Positions 18,048 to 28,114 of a stretch of 52,119 nucleotides of DNA are shown here, piece by piece. This stretch comes from Candidatus Thorarchaeota archaeon (GTDB taxonomy: Archaea; Asgardarchaeota; Thorarchaeia; Thorarchaeales; Thorarchaeaceae), in assembly GCA_018335335.1 (NCBI GenBank), contig JAGXKG010000009.1, forward strand, positions 1-52,119. The letters are read 5' to 3'. A model generated the notes under the pieces. It had not been told where the DNA came from. It saw only the letters and a program-made list of their open reading frames with translations, and searched no databases. The translations under genes were made by a program, and so were the position numbers. Position 1 is the first letter of the stretch; each line of letters opens with the position of its first letter.

Positions 18048-18499
18048 ATGCACTCAGAAAAAGAGGGCAAAACCTTCATGGCAAGCATTGCGGCCGCAAA
18101 AGACCACCCATTAACGATTCTACGTGTTTAGACTCGTTTACAATCCGATATGTGCCAGGTAAGGGTTCATGCTCTCCCTGAATGAAATCGCTTTGCCATG
18201 ATTTCCCGGTGTTTTGCAAAAATGGCCAAAAAAAAGTGGAAAATCACCGAAAAGGATGATTAGAATGTATCAGCTGAGAGGATATGGTAACGTCCTCCTG
18301 TTTTGCATGGGTTATCTAGAGAGGGCATGTATCCGACTATCAAGAAGATACAAGGTGTCCCGCCCGGCCATTTGTGCGTTGGCTTATCAGAACACAACAC
18401 AGGTATTGCACAGGATCGTCTATATCCTGAGGCCGGGTCGGGACTCGGGTGCCGGTCAGCTTGGGTTCCTCGCATCCATGGACCATTGTATTCTCTGCG
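18048..18499. other. Gene-poor stretch, partly GC-rich and unexplained
   Basis: No convincing gene is seen in these 452 bases. The first part (to about 18300) is AT-rich with an eight-A run near 18228. The second part (about 18355-18480) is clearly more GC-rich than its surroundings and contains a possible six-pair stem GGCCGG/CCGGTC around 18431-18457. Short open frames exist on both strands but resemble nothing known and have poor starts. At 18498-18513 CGCTAG/CTAGCG forms a short stem over the stop codon of the next minus-strand gene. A structured RNA or a decayed gene are both possible. Confidence 0.4.
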
Positions 18500-18835
18500 C
18501 TAGTTCACTAGCGTAACGGTTGCAGGATAGTAAGTAGTAATTCCCAAGTCATGTTGGCTTTCATCTTCTGTTGCATAACCACTCTCACTACGCCATATCC
18601 AACCAACATTTTCTTCAATTGTTACATCCCCAGTATGAAAGAGGAATCCATCCATTTCTGAAGGTAGATTCACGTTCAGATAGGTGTGTGCACTTGGATC
18701 AATAGTGGCACTACTCCACGGGCCAATCGTCACGTCCATCCCGCCCCGAAAATGAGTAAGTCCTTTCCAATCTGCATTCTTGGGTGGATAGAAGATTCTC
18801 GAAATAATGGGTAGCAAAGAAAATGAGAAGAGCAA
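18500..18835 (-). CDS. Small probable exported protein of unknown function
   Basis: A 111-residue frame lying 47 bases downstream of the Ca2+ ATPase on the same strand. The N terminus is hydrophobic (LLFSFSLLPIISRIF) and could act as a signal or anchor. The rest is polar and aromatic with a beta-rich look (MDVTIGPW, TYLNVNLPSEMDGFLFHTGDVTI), as in small extracellular beta domains. The only start is a TTG, with a weak GGGGG upstream, and the frame extends only 30 more codons before a stop. No family is recognised. It may be a real small secreted protein or the remnant of a longer one. Confidence 0.4.
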   Translation of the reverse strand: MLFSFSLLPIISRIFYPPKNADWKGLTHFRGGMDVTIGPWSSATIDPSAHTYLNVNLPSEMDGFLFHTGDVTIEENVGWIWRSESGYATEDESQHDLGITTYYPATVTLVN

Positions 18836-18882
18836 CCCCCATGCTAAGCCATTGTGTCCGCATGAAGGTAGCTCTGTTGTCT

Positions 18883-21684
18883 CTAGTCTTTCACATCAAG
18901 TTCGTCCTTGTGCCCAAACAATATGTGTGGTGGAATCAGTAGGGCGGGCAACGATGTCAGTATGATTAGTACCCAAGCCCGTGGTTCTAGGGGCATCGTG
19001 TCGAACAGTGGTTGCATGAACGGTGCATAGATTGTGAGTAACGTCAACACAATCGAGACTGCCACGGCAGCAAACAGTGCTGTGCTGTGGCGAATCTCTG
19101 TGCGCCAAATCGGGTGGTATTCATCTCGACAGTTCCACACGAATATCAGCTCGAACGTCACCACGCTGGCAAACACCAGAGTTCGTGCATGTTTCAAGGC
19201 TGTGCTCCAGTGGGCGGTTTTCCACATGCCTTCAACATACGGAACTGTGAAACCAGGAATCCCCCCACCATAGGTGGTCAATCCCCACAGGTACAGGAAA
19301 CTCGAGGCGAGGAATGCGATAAACCCTGCTACCACGACGAAAGAAGCCATGCCTCTGTCCATCATCTTCTTGCCTGGTTCTCGCGGCGGCCGCTCCATCA
19401 CGCCTCTGCTCGGTGGGTCAACACCAAGAGCTAAAGCCGGGAAGCCGTCCGTGGCAAGGTTCAACCAGAGAATCTGTATCGGTGTGATTGGGAGTGGTAG
19501 ACCCAACATAATAATCGTGAAAATCAAGAAAATCTCATCGAAGTTAGCCGCTAGAAGGAATCTAACGAACTTTTTGATATTCGAGTAGATTTCCCGCCCT
19601 TTTTCAACAGCCGAGACGATTGTTGCGAAATTGTCGTCAGTAAGAACGACATCAGAAGCCTCTCGGGTAACATCGGCGCCTCTGATACCCATGGCAATCC
19701 CGACATCGGCCTGTTTCACAGCGGGGGCGTCGTTGACACCGTCGCCGGTCATAGCAACGACTTCGTCGGAGTTTTTGAGAGTCCGAACAATTTGCAGTTT
19801 GTGTTTTGGATCTACACGAGCATAGACATCCACGTCAGAGACCACTTGTTGGAATTCTTCATCACTCATTTCTTCGATATCAGAACCGGTGATGACACGA
19901 CCATCTTCATCGATAAGACCCACCTCGATAGCTACAGCACGAGCAGTCAGAGCATGGTCACCGGTAATCATGACGGGGCGAATACCAGCTTGCTTGCAGA
20001 CGTTCATAGCATGAAAGACTTCATCACGTGGCGGGTCAATCATGCCTTGGAGTCCGACGAATATCATCTGTTGCTCTACGTCTTCGGGCTCGGAGTGGTC
20101 CGTATTGTCGTCAAGAGGTCTGCAGGCGAATGCAAGAACCCTGAGTGCGTCCTCAGCGAATTGTGCGTTTATATCAAGTATTCGCTTTTTGTCCTCCTCG
20201 GTCAAGGAACGGACTTCTCCCTTCTCATAGATTCTATTGCACAACGAGAGAACGACTTCGGGAGCACCTTTCATGAAACCGAATACAGATTTTGTGTCCT
20301 TGTCTTCACAGACGCTGGTCATCCTTTTTCTTGCAGAGTCAAAGGAGATTTCTGTTAGCTCTTTGTAGCGAGCAAGTGTGTCATCATAGTTGATGCCTGC
20401 TTTTTCTGCTGCAACAAGCAATGCTCCTTCTGTGGGATCACCTACTACTGACCAGTCAGCTGCTCCAGTTGGGTCATCTTGAATAATGGTATTGGAGCAA
20501 CACTGACCGATTTCCAGTAAGTGCCTTGTGTGTGAATTAGAGGTGACATCGAAGGTATCATCCTCAAGAGTGAACTCACCTTCCTCGTTGTATCCCACAC
20601 CGCTAACTGAGATGACTTTTCTGTCAGTGTAGAGTTTCGTAACAGTCATCTCGTTCTTGGTGATAGTGCCGGTCTTATCCGAGCAGATGACGGTTGTTGA
20701 ACCCAGTGTCTCTACAGAGGGTAAGCGTCGTACAATCGCGTTTCTGTCTACCATGCCTTGGACACCGATAGCCAGTGTGATGGTAACAACAGCTGGTAAT
20801 CCTTCAGGAATGGCTGAAACAGCCAACGCAATCGCAGCCATCAGTTCTTCAAAGAGTTCCTCTGTTCCATATCTGAAGATTTCAGCTCCAAAAACAATTA
20901 CACAAAGCGCAATCACAAGAGCGCCTAGCTTCTTTCCGAGGTCGTCTAGGTCGTGTTGAAGAGGAGTCATACCCTTTTCGCTTTCTTGGACCATCTCGGC
21001 AATCTTGCCAAATCGAGTGTCCATGCCTGTCGATGTGACTACCGCTCTGCCTTTCCCGGCAACAACAGTTGTACCCTGAAAGACCATGTTCCGTATGTCA
21101 CCCGCTGACGGGTTTTCAACATTCATGGGTTCGTCGGTCTTCCTCACACTCTGTGACTCGCCAGTAAGGACAGCCTCATCAATTCCCAGGCCCACAGCGT
21201 ACGTGATTCTTGCATCGGCGGGAATTTTGTCACCAGCTTCAAGACCAAGAATATCTCCCGGAACTACGTTTCTGGAATCCATCTGTTTCCAGAGGCCATC
21301 TCGTTTGATTCGAGCCTTTGGAGCAGCCATCTCCTTCAACTTCTCAAGGGCTTTCTCAGATCGATATTCTTGAACAAATCCGAAAATCGCATTGAAGATA
21401 ACAATGGCTGAAATAACAATTGCATCAATAATACCCTCACCACCATGAAAGAACGATGTGGCGACGGAAATCGCGATTGCTACCAGCAATATGATAACCA
21501 TAGGATCGGCGAATTGCTCAAGAAACATTTGTATGGGGCTAATCCCACCTGTTTCAACGAGCTCGTTCCGTCCGTATTTCTCCAAGCGCTCTTCTGCCTC
21601 TGTGCTCGTGAGGCCCTCTTCGGAAGTATCCAATTTCTCCATGGTGTAATCGGCGCTATTATTGTACCAGTCTTGTTCGGACAT
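18883..21684 (-). CDS. P-type Ca2+-transporting ATPase (SERCA-like, P2A)
   Basis: A 933-residue ion pump. The phosphorylation site is D336 in SDKTGT. The Ca2+ site residues of SERCA are matched: PEGLP in M4 (E294) and NxxTD in M6 (N742, T745, D746). The actuator loop (VLTGES), the nucleotide-binding KGAPE and the hinge TGDGVNDAPA are also present. Ten membrane segments fit the family, and the last four lie at the C terminus. It is expected to export Ca2+ (or Mn2+) from the cytoplasm at ATP cost. A GGAGCA element precedes the ATG. It is divergent from the YkgJ-like gene. Confidence 0.95.
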   Translation of the reverse strand: MSEQDWYNNSADYTMEKLDTSEEGLTSTEAEERLEKYGRNELVETGGISPIQMFLEQFADPMVIILLVAIAISVATSFFHGGEGIIDAIVISAIVIFNAIFGFVQEYRSEKALEKLKEMAAPKARIKRDGLWKQMDSRNVVPGDILGLEAGDKIPADARITYAVGLGIDEAVLTGESQSVRKTDEPMNVENPSAGDIRNMVFQGTTVVAGKGRAVVTSTGMDTRFGKIAEMVQESEKGMTPLQHDLDDLGKKLGALVIALCVIVFGAEIFRYGTEELFEELMAAIALAVSAIPEGLPAVVTITLAIGVQGMVDRNAIVRRLPSVETLGSTTVICSDKTGTITKNEMTVTKLYTDRKVISVSGVGYNEEGEFTLEDDTFDVTSNSHTRHLLEIGQCCSNTIIQDDPTGAADWSVVGDPTEGALLVAAEKAGINYDDTLARYKELTEISFDSARKRMTSVCEDKDTKSVFGFMKGAPEVVLSLCNRIYEKGEVRSLTEEDKKRILDINAQFAEDALRVLAFACRPLDDNTDHSEPEDVEQQMIFVGLQGMIDPPRDEVFHAMNVCKQAGIRPVMITGDHALTARAVAIEVGLIDEDGRVITGSDIEEMSDEEFQQVVSDVDVYARVDPKHKLQIVRTLKNSDEVVAMTGDGVNDAPAVKQADVGIAMGIRGADVTREASDVVLTDDNFATIVSAVEKGREIYSNIKKFVRFLLAANFDEIFLIFTIIMLGLPLPITPIQILWLNLATDGFPALALGVDPPSRGVMERPPREPGKKMMDRGMASFVVVAGFIAFLASSFLYLWGLTTYGGGIPGFTVPYVEGMWKTAHWSTALKHARTLVFASVVTFELIFVWNCRDEYHPIWRTEIRHSTALFAAVAVSIVLTLLTIYAPFMQPLFDTMPLEPRAWVLIILTSLPALLIPPHILFGHKDELDVKD

Positions 21685-21875
21685 TTTTGTGATTGCTCCG
21701 GGAAGGTCTCTGACTTGATAGCAGATTATGTGTGATTTTCGAGATACCGCGGATAAAAATACCTTTCGAAAGGTGTATCACAAGACACATTTTAGATATG
21801 CATTTTTGTGGGGTTCGAAAGCGTTAAGAATTGTTCTCCATTTCAATGTGATTCGAGTTCAACGGGTGACTGGGT

Positions 21876-22463
21876 ATGGCTAACAAGAAATACAGCTTCA
21901 AATGCCTAGAACAGGATTGCGAGACACAAGCATGTCATTTGAGAGAGCAGGTCAATGTGACTATTGATGACTTGACCAGATGGACACAAGGAGGGTATTT
22001 GCAGAATATCCTCCCAGGTTTGAGATTCAATCTACCAGAATCAGAGAATGAACCAATCACGATAGAGACTAGGAGAAAGAATTTGGAAGGTCAAGATGCA
22101 ACTGCTTGCATCTTCTATCATGAGGAATCTGGTGCTTGTGAGATTGGATACAGCAAACCTATCTCCTGCCAAACCTATCCGCTCAACTACAACGGCGAGA
22201 AGTTCTACGTAAGCGACCGCGATTGTCCAGGGGTTGGAGAAGGAGACGTAACCAAAGAAGCTTTGAAGAAGGCAAAAGAGAAAGCAGAACAAGATTTTCA
22301 AGAAAGACAACGAACGCAAGCGTCCCTTCCGGCACTCTATAGCCTCATGATGGGTCAGCTGATGCAGCAGTCAGCTCAAGCTATGCAGAATCTATCCGAC
22401 GAGGATCGTGAACGAATCCAAGAGATCATGTCAAAGCAGGAACAAGACGAAGAAGAGGCATAG
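21876..22463 (+). CDS. YkgJ-family cysteine cluster protein (CxxCxxCC-like)
   Basis: A 195-residue protein with seven cysteines arranged as in the YkgJ/UPF0153 family: C10, C15 and C20 at the N terminus, then C78, C88 and C98 in CIFYHEESGACEIGYSKPISC, and C117. These probably bind zinc or an Fe-S cluster. The C-terminal third is a charged helix with Met/Gln-rich turns (MMGQLMQQSAQAMQNL), which may mediate oligomer contacts. The biochemical role of the family is poorly known. ATG start; convergent with the peptidase gene, 11 bases apart. Confidence 0.85.
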   Translation: MANKKYSFKCLEQDCETQACHLREQVNVTIDDLTRWTQGGYLQNILPGLRFNLPESENEPITIETRRKNLEGQDATACIFYHEESGACEIGYSKPISCQTYPLNYNGEKFYVSDRDCPGVGEGDVTKEALKKAKEKAEQDFQERQRTQASLPALYSLMMGQLMQQSAQAMQNLSDEDRERIQEIMSKQEQDEEEA

Positions 22464-22474
22464 CGTTAGGCTGC

Positions 22475-23584
22475 TCATCGTTCGATAACGACAAAATCTC
22501 TAGGTGCAAAAGTCAGCAGCTCAACACCATCTTCGGTTATGTGCACAAGGTCTTCCATTCGTATACCGAATTCCCCCGGAAGATAGACTCCGGGCTCTAC
22601 ACTATGAGTCATACCTGGAGCCAGTTTCAATGAGTTTCCACGTACGAGGTAAGGAGCCTCATGGACCTGTAATCCTATCCCGTGGCCTAAACGGTGTGTG
22701 AAGTACTTGCCGTATCCTTCAGATTCAATCACACTTCTTGCAATTCCGTCCGCAGAGCCGCATGATAACCCGGGACCGATTTCATCAAGAGCCGTTTTCT
22801 GTGCCTTCACCACCACATCGTAGACTTCACGCTGTTTCTCGGTAGGTTCACCAACCACTCCAACTCTTGTCATATCGGTGTTGTATCCATCTATAGCACA
22901 TCCACAGTCCAAAAGGACGACATCTTTCTCTTGTAGCTCGCGATTACTTGGTTCTGCATGTGGAAGTGCACTATTCTCACCGAATTGAACTGCGGCAAAA
23001 GTTGGATCTGCCCCATGCTTGATGATTTCATTCATCACGATCTGCTTGAGCTGCCGTTCTGTCATGCCTGTCTTGGCCCCCTTAAACGCAATCATTATAG
23101 CATCCTCTATAACTCGCCCCGATTTCTTCATCAGCTCGATTTCATCTTTGCTTTTTCTCAATCGCATCTTATCAATAAGGGGAGTAATTGAGGACGTAGA
23201 ATTGAAACCACCTAGAGCCTTCTCAAGCTTCCAGAAAATTCCAAGAGAGGTGCTGTCATCCAAAAGGATGTTAGTTTCACTGTTCGTCATATCCAGTCGT
23301 TCACTGATGAGCCTGTATGGGTCCTTTTCTTCCGACCAAGACAAGAAATCATCAATCCAAGTTCTCTGTGAAATTTCTGAGAGTTCAAAACTAGGAACAA
23401 CTAGGATAGGATCCCTTTCTGGCTGAATGATTAGCGAGACAAGTCTTTCGCGCATTTCATATGCTAATCCGGTTAGATATTGAAAAGTAGGTGAAGGTGT
23501 CACAAAAGCCATATCTGCATTCTTAGATAAAATCAAATCCTCTACAGCTGAAAGACGTCTTTTGTACACAGAAGTACTAAGCAT
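22475..23584 (-). CDS. M24 family metallopeptidase (Xaa-Pro aminopeptidase/dipeptidase-like)
   Basis: A 369-residue creatinase/prolidase-fold enzyme that removes N-terminal residues before proline or cleaves Xaa-Pro dipeptides. Residues 1-140 form the creatinase-type N-terminal domain. The pita-bread catalytic domain follows with all five metal ligands: D226, D237, H301, E330 and E344. It is probably cytosolic because no signal peptide is seen. Length fits PepQ-like enzymes. The ATG start faces the PadR gene across a 160-base divergent region. Confidence 0.93.
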   Translation of the reverse strand: MLSTSVYKRRLSAVEDLILSKNADMAFVTPSPTFQYLTGLAYEMRERLVSLIIQPERDPILVVPSFELSEISQRTWIDDFLSWSEEKDPYRLISERLDMTNSETNILLDDSTSLGIFWKLEKALGGFNSTSSITPLIDKMRLRKSKDEIELMKKSGRVIEDAIMIAFKGAKTGMTERQLKQIVMNEIIKHGADPTFAAVQFGENSALPHAEPSNRELQEKDVVLLDCGCAIDGYNTDMTRVGVVGEPTEKQREVYDVVVKAQKTALDEIGPGLSCGSADGIARSVIESEGYGKYFTHRLGHGIGLQVHEAPYLVRGNSLKLAPGMTHSVEPGVYLPGEFGIRMEDLVHITEDGVELLTFAPRDFVVIER

Positions 23585-23667
23585 TGTAAATAATAATCCT
23601 TATTCCTCCCAAATAACGGCTCCGATTTTGAGAAACATTTGGTGTCACGTTTCAGTTACGCACAAAA

Positions 23668-23676
23668 CTTAAATTC
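23668..23676 (+). promoter_or_regulatory. TATA-like box of the padR-type operon
   Basis: CTTAAATTC lies about 30 bases before the operator palindromes, which would put the transcription start near 23698, inside the first palindrome. Confidence 0.4.
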
Positions 23677-23696
23677 TCATATTGAGATGGTAGTGA

Positions 23697-23731
23697 TACC
23701 TAGCGATGCTAGGTACCTAGTATGAATACTA
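23697..23731. promoter_or_regulatory. Palindromic operator candidates for the PadR regulator
   Basis: Three overlapping inverted repeats are packed here: TACCTAGC-GAT-GCTAGGTA (23697-23715, eight perfect pairs), CTAGGTACCTAG (23709-23720) and TAGTAT-GA-ATACTA (23718-23731). They lie between the TATA-like box and the gene start, a position fit for autorepression. ATACT/AGTAT half-sites are common in known PadR operators. Confidence 0.6.
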
Positions 23732-23750
23732 AGTCAGAGGATTGCCATCG

Positions 23751-24110
23751 TTGAAGAATACACGAAGCTTTGAGGATAGCTGGAAGGTTGAGATGCGCAG
23801 AGGAATACTTCAATATGCAATCCTAGCAATAGTGAAGAACAATCAAAACGGCATTCATGGCTACGGAATTGCCAAGGAACTCGAAGAAAAGACCGGCAGC
23901 GTTCTTGAAGTTAAAGATGGAACGCTATATCCAATCCTGCATAGACTTAGGAATGAGCGTCTTCTCAATGTCCATACCGAAAAATCGGATGCTGGTCCAA
24001 AACGGAAGGTCTATGTGCTTACGGCCGAAGGAGACAGGGTTCTACGGGCAATGGAAGTAATCCTCGAAGAGATGATTGAGAAGTTGGAGTTGCTTAGAGA
24101 TGGACAGTAG
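23751..24110 (+). CDS. PadR-family transcriptional regulator
   Basis: A winged-helix regulator of about 120 residues. The family pattern is clear: RRGILQYAILAIV, then HGYGIAKELEE, a recognition helix region and the wing DGTLYPILHRLRNERLL followed by RKVYVLTAEG. A C-terminal dimerisation helix ends the protein. Starts are ambiguous: TTG 23742 sits almost on the GAGG element, while TTG 23751 has better spacing and is used here. PadR proteins usually repress their own operon and a transporter or membrane partner. The next gene overlaps its stop and encodes a HAAS-type membrane protein, the classic PadR partner. Confidence 0.9.
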   Translation: MKNTRSFEDSWKVEMRRGILQYAILAIVKNNQNGIHGYGIAKELEEKTGSVLEVKDGTLYPILHRLRNERLLNVHTEKSDAGPKRKVYVLTAEGDRVLRAMEVILEEMIEKLELLRDGQ

Positions 24111-24564
24111 AGAAGTACAAGACCGAATTGATGAGTACCTTGATAGGGTCAGAGAGCTCCTTCCAGAAGTGGTAGAGAGGGGGGAAGTGATAGATGAGTT
24201 AAGAGTGCACATTAATGACGCACTTTCGGACAGGAGGGAGAAGAGACCTTCGGAATCCTCCATGATGCTCCTTGAGGAAATACTGGTCGATTTAGGATCC
24301 CCAAGGGAGATTGCTTCTGAATACCGGAAAGAGCTACCTGAAAGCGCTATCTGGACTTCCAAACGAAAAAGAATGCTATATATGATAGGGCGATTCGTAG
24401 TGGTCGTGTTTGTTGTCTTTCTTGCCAGTGTATTTGTTTCTAACAGATTCCCATCTATCAACTTTCCTGGGTTCTTTTTGGTTCTGCTTTTCTTCACGGT
24501 AATCGAATGGTTAATCAAGTTGTATCAAGGCGGAATCTTCATCTTCCACGAAAAAGAAGAGTAG
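24100..24564 (+). CDS. HAAS-domain membrane protein (DUF1700-like) paired with PadR
   Basis: About 154 residues. The N-terminal 75 residues match the HAAS signature: DRIDEYLDRVRELLP, EVIDELRVHINDAL and LVDLGSPREIASEYR. Two or more membrane segments follow (FVVVVFVVFLASVFV and FFLVLLFFTVIEWLI), and the protein ends with a charged tail. HAAS modules are known as partners of PadR regulators and may act as signal-receiving or sequestering membrane elements. The ATG at 24100 overlaps the last codons of the PadR gene; the longer frame upstream lies inside PadR and is unlikely to be used. Confidence 0.85.
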   Translation: MDSREVQDRIDEYLDRVRELLPEVVERGEVIDELRVHINDALSDRREKRPSESSMMLLEEILVDLGSPREIASEYRKELPESAIWTSKRKRMLYMIGRFVVVVFVVFLASVFVSNRFPSINFPGFFLVLLFFTVIEWLIKLYQGGIFIFHEKEE

Positions 24565-24578
24565 CTAACCTTGATATA

Positions 24579-25169
24579 ATGACAGCTCAAGATAGGAATA
24601 TGTCTAAGAATACACACTATTTTGACCATGCGTCATCTGAGCACACGGACACGGTGCTTGATATCGTGAAAGATTACTTGAAAGACAATCCTCAAATCAA
24701 GCGCATTCTTGTAGCCACAACAGAAGGTTCAACTGGGGCGAAAGCCGCCGAGCTGTTTTCGGATAGCGATGTTATTGTAGTCACTCATATGACTGGCTTC
24801 TCAGAACCAAACAAGAACGAGCTTAAGCCTTCAAATAGGGAGAAGATAGAAGAACATGAGGCTGAAATCCTCACAACCACCCATGCTCTAGCAGGAATTG
24901 CCAGAAGTTTTAGGAAACAGCTTGGCACTTGGACTGCAACTGAACTGATGGCTGTTGCCTTTCGTACGTTCGGACAAGGAACTAAAGTTTGTGCAGAAAT
25001 AGCACTGATGGCCGCTGATGCGGGACTAGCCCGTGTAGATGAAGACGTAATCTGTATCGGAGGTACTGGTAGAGGAGCAGATACAGCGTGGGTAATACAA
25101 CCAGCCAATACGAGTGCATTTCCTGATTTGAAAATGCGACGCTGTCTGTGCAAGCCAAGAGATTTCTAA
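24579..25169 (+). CDS. Pyruvate-kinase C-terminal-domain-like protein (COG1751 type)
   Basis: A stand-alone protein of about 196 residues resembling the alpha/beta C-terminal domain of pyruvate kinase without the catalytic barrel, a type widespread in archaea. Features: [46 protein letters not shown], and the C-terminal [21 protein letters not shown]. Possible starts are ATG 24579 (MTAQDRN) or ATG 24600 (MSKNTHYF). It follows the HAAS gene by 14 bases and is probably in the same transcript. Function in the family is not established; nucleotide or phospho-ligand binding is likely from the fold. It overlaps the end of dnaJ by four bases in convergent orientation. Confidence 0.85.
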   Translation: MTAQDRNMSKNTHYFDHASSEHTDTVLDIVKDYLKDNPQIKRILVATTEGSTGAKAAELFSDSDVIVVTHMTGFSEPNKNELKPSNREKIEEHEAEILTTTHALAGIARSFRKQLGTWTATELMAVAFRTFGQGTKVCAEIALMAADAGLARVDEDVICIGGTGRGADTAWVIQPANTSAFPDLKMRRCLCKPRDF

Positions 25170-26200
25170 TCAAAGAATTCCCGGAATTTCTCTAGGTATT
25201 CGCGCTGTTTATCGTTTAGATTCTCAGGGATGTCGATGTGAACCCGGACTAATTGATCCCCTTCTCTGCCATCGTCAGCATGAACACCCTTTCCACGCAT
25301 TCTGAAGAGCTTCCCACCTTCTGTGCCAGATGGAATATCCATTTTGCTCTTCCCGTACATCGTTGGAACTTCTATTTCACCACCAAGAACTGCCACCGAA
25401 AAGGGGATATCAATCTCAGTATACACATGAAGACCGCGTCGAACAAATTCATCATGTGAATCAACAGAAAACATGATAATGAGGTTGCCATAGGCACCAC
25501 CTCGAGGCCCAGCATTTCCTGCCCCCCTGATTCTCTGTCCCATTCCATCTTCCACGCCGGCAGGAATAGGTATCTCGATTTCCTTTCGTTCGGTTTCTAA
25601 ACCGGATCCATCGCATTCTGAACAAGGGTTATCAATCATCTCCCCCGAACCATGACAGCGAGGACAAGTCTGTGAAACCCGCATGAATCCGCCCATTGAG
25701 CGCATGACTTGACCTCTTCCATGGCACTGAGAACATGTCCTTGGGGAGGTCCCTTCTGCCGCTCCAGTTCCTCCACATTTATCGCACTTGACTTTCCGTT
25801 GAAAAGCGATTTTCTTTTTGGTCCCAAAAAAGGCCTCTTCGAATGTCAAATTGATTCGTATGCGTAGGTCTTCGCCTGGTGGTGGGCCGCTTCTGCGGCT
25901 GCTTCCAAAACCACCGAAGCCGCCAAAGAATTGCCTGAAGAGATCTCCAAGCCCGTCCATTCTGATGCCATCAGTATCAGCGGTTCCAAATCTATCGTAG
26001 TTGGCCCTCTTCTCCGGATCATTCAAAACCTCATAGGCCTTGTTTATCTCCTTAAACTTCTCTTCGGCTTGCTTGTTATCCGGATTTCGATCGGGATGAT
26101 ACTTTTTTGCAAGCCGTCTAAATGCTCGCTTTATTTCATCCTGACTGGCGTTTCTATCTACGCCTAAGATGTCGTAATAGTCCTCTTCAGCCAAGCCCAT
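25166..26200 (-). CDS. dnaJ: Chaperone protein DnaJ (Hsp40)
   Basis: Type I J-protein of 344 residues that delivers clients to DnaK and triggers ATP hydrolysis. The J domain has HPD at 35-37. The Gly/Phe-rich segment ([13 protein letters not shown]) follows. Four zinc-finger CxxCxGxG repeats ([32 protein letters not shown]) lie around residues 135-205. The C-terminal substrate-binding domains are complete. It starts 18 bases after dnaK on the same strand and is the last gene of the operon. Confidence 0.97.
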   Translation of the reverse strand: MGLAEEDYYDILGVDRNASQDEIKRAFRRLAKKYHPDRNPDNKQAEEKFKEINKAYEVLNDPEKRANYDRFGTADTDGIRMDGLGDLFRQFFGGFGGFGSSRRSGPPPGEDLRIRINLTFEEAFFGTKKKIAFQRKVKCDKCGGTGAAEGTSPRTCSQCHGRGQVMRSMGGFMRVSQTCPRCHGSGEMIDNPCSECDGSGLETERKEIEIPIPAGVEDGMGQRIRGAGNAGPRGGAYGNLIIMFSVDSHDEFVRRGLHVYTEIDIPFSVAVLGGEIEVPTMYGKSKMDIPSGTEGGKLFRMRGKGVHADDGREGDQLVRVHIDIPENLNDKQREYLEKFREFFD

Positions 26201-26218
26201 TCACCAAACGTTCAGAGC

Positions 26219-28108
26219 CTAGTCGATATCCTCAAAGTCTACATCAACAACATCGTCGTCATCAATGTCTTCATCGCTTGTTGAAGCACCAGCTCCAGGT
26301 GCACCTTGTGCTCCCATCTGACTGGGATCAAAGCCTGCAGCACCCATCTGACTCGGGTCGAAACCTTGAGCGCCAGATCCCGCTTCACCATATGCCTTCT
26401 GTGAGATTTCATAGATGATTTCTTTCACTTTCTCGGTACCAGATTCCATCTTCTCGAGTTCCTCTTGTTCGATAGCCTGCTTAAGAGCCGCTGATTCTTC
26501 TTCGAGCTTCGCTTTCAGGTCGTCGGGGACTTTATCCCCAAAATCCTTGACAAGTTTCTGGCCCTGGTAAATCATCTGATCGGCTGTGTTTTTGGCATCA
26601 ATAATGGCCTCACGCCTTTTGTCTTCTTCAGCATATTCTTCAGCTTCTTCAACCATCTCTTCGACTTCATCTTCAGAGAGGTTTGTTGTAGCCTTTATTG
26701 TAATAGACTGTTCATTGCCTGTAGCCTTGTCCTCAGCCTTAACATTGACTATACCGTCGGCATCAATATCAAAGGTAACTTCAATCTGGGGAGTTCCTCT
26801 TGGTGCAGGGGGTATACCCACAAGCTGGAATTTGCCAAGGCTCATGTTATCTTTTGCCAGGGGTCGTTCACCCTGCACAACATGAATATCAACAGCAGTC
26901 TGACCATCCGCCGCGGTAGTGAACACCTTGCTTTTCTTAGTTGGAATAGTGGTATTACGTGGTATAAGGGGTGTAGCTTTGCCACCTAGTGTTTCAATAG
27001 CCAGTGTTAGAGGAGTTACATCCAGCAACAGGATATCTTTCGTTTCACCAGATAGCACACCTGCTTGAACAGCAGCACCAAGTGCCACAACTTCGTCTGG
27101 GTTGATGCCTTTCTCACCTTCCTTTCCAAAGATTCCACGTACACTCTCTTGAATCATGGGCATACGGGTAGACCCACCAACAAGAAGGATTTTGTCTACT
27201 TCTTCAGGTTCTAACTTAGCATCAGATAACGCGCGACGGAGAGGACCCATTGTCTTCTGCAATAGGTCATCTGTCATTTGCTCGAACTTTGCCCTCGTAA
27301 GATCCAAATCGATATGCTTTGGGCCACTCTCATCAGCAGTAATGTAAGGTAAATTGATGTTTGTCTCCTTTACTGTGGAGAGCTCAATCTTCGCCTGTTC
27401 GGCTCCTTCCTTTATTCTCTGCATGGCCTCCAGATTGTCTGAGAGATCCACACCATGTTCTTTCTTGAATTCTTCCACAATCCAGTCCATGATGCGACGA
27501 TCCCAATCATCGCCACCTAACTTGGTGTCTCCGGCTGTGGACATAACCTCGTAGACATCTTCAGCTATGTCGAGTATCGAAACGTCAAACGTTCCTCCAC
27601 CAAGATCGTAGACTAATACTTTCATTTCTTCTTTCTTTCCGAGACCATAAGCGAGTGTTGAGGCTGTGGGCTCATTCACAATTCTAAGGACATCTAGGCC
27701 TGCAATACGACCTGCGTCCTTTGTCGCCTGCCGCTGACTATCATTGAAGTACGCAGGTACCGTGATGACGGCTTGTTCGATTTCCTCATCAAGATACTCC
27801 TCTGCGTCTTTCTTCAGTTTCCTGAGAATCATGGCAGAGATTTCTTGAGGGGTATAATCCTTGTCGTCAATCTCAACGGTATAGTCCTCACCCATGTGGC
27901 GTTTGATTGACCTGACAGTCCGGTCAGGCATTGAAATTGCCTGCCTCTTGGCCAATTCGCCCACAGTAATCTCACCTTTCTCTGTAATGCCTACGACGGA
28001 TGGAGTAAGCCTCTTGCCTTCTGCATTGGGAATAATCTGAGGCTTCCCGCCTTCCATATAGGCTATTCCACTATTTGTAGTGCCTAAGTCTATGCCAACT
28101 ACGGTCAA
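26219..28108 (-). CDS. dnaK: Molecular chaperone DnaK (Hsp70)
   Basis: A 629-residue Hsp70. ATPase signatures are present: [24 protein letters not shown] and the [13 protein letters not shown] motif. The substrate-binding domain and a helical lid follow, and the C terminus has a duplicated segment GFDPSQMGA before an acidic [14 protein letters not shown] tail. The start is a TTG, preceded by GGTGAGTGA at the end of grpE, with six bases between the genes. The lack of the long insertion in lobe I, normally seen in Gram-negative DnaK, fits archaeal and Gram-positive-type Hsp70s; archaeal dnaK genes are generally thought to come from bacteria by transfer. Confidence 0.97.
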   Translation of the reverse strand: MTVVGIDLGTTNSGIAYMEGGKPQIIPNAEGKRLTPSVVGITEKGEITVGELAKRQAISMPDRTVRSIKRHMGEDYTVEIDDKDYTPQEISAMILRKLKKDAEEYLDEEIEQAVITVPAYFNDSQRQATKDAGRIAGLDVLRIVNEPTASTLAYGLGKKEEMKVLVYDLGGGTFDVSILDIAEDVYEVMSTAGDTKLGGDDWDRRIMDWIVEEFKKEHGVDLSDNLEAMQRIKEGAEQAKIELSTVKETNINLPYITADESGPKHIDLDLTRAKFEQMTDDLLQKTMGPLRRALSDAKLEPEEVDKILLVGGSTRMPMIQESVRGIFGKEGEKGINPDEVVALGAAVQAGVLSGETKDILLLDVTPLTLAIETLGGKATPLIPRNTTIPTKKSKVFTTAADGQTAVDIHVVQGERPLAKDNMSLGKFQLVGIPPAPRGTPQIEVTFDIDADGIVNVKAEDKATGNEQSITIKATTNLSEDEVEEMVEEAEEYAEEDKRREAIIDAKNTADQMIYQGQKLVKDFGDKVPDDLKAKLEEESAALKQAIEQEELEKMESGTEKVKEIIYEISQKAYGEAGSGAQGFDPSQMGAAGFDPSQMGAQGAPGAGASTSDEDIDDDDVVDVDFEDID

Positions 28109-28114
28109 TTCTAA

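Noticed and set aside
18222-18260. 12-codon frame beginning ATGGCCAAAAAAAAG
   Set aside because: Too short, no supporting signals; probably chance in an A-rich run.
18214-18516. 100-residue plus-strand frame in the gene-free island
   Set aside because: Poor start, no ribosome binding site, unlikely composition and no resemblance to a known protein; overlapping frames on the other strand are equally long.
26280-26370. Direct repeat GFDPSQMGA at the DnaK C terminus
   Set aside because: Small in-frame duplication in a flexible tail, common in Hsp70 proteins; not a mobile element or functional array.
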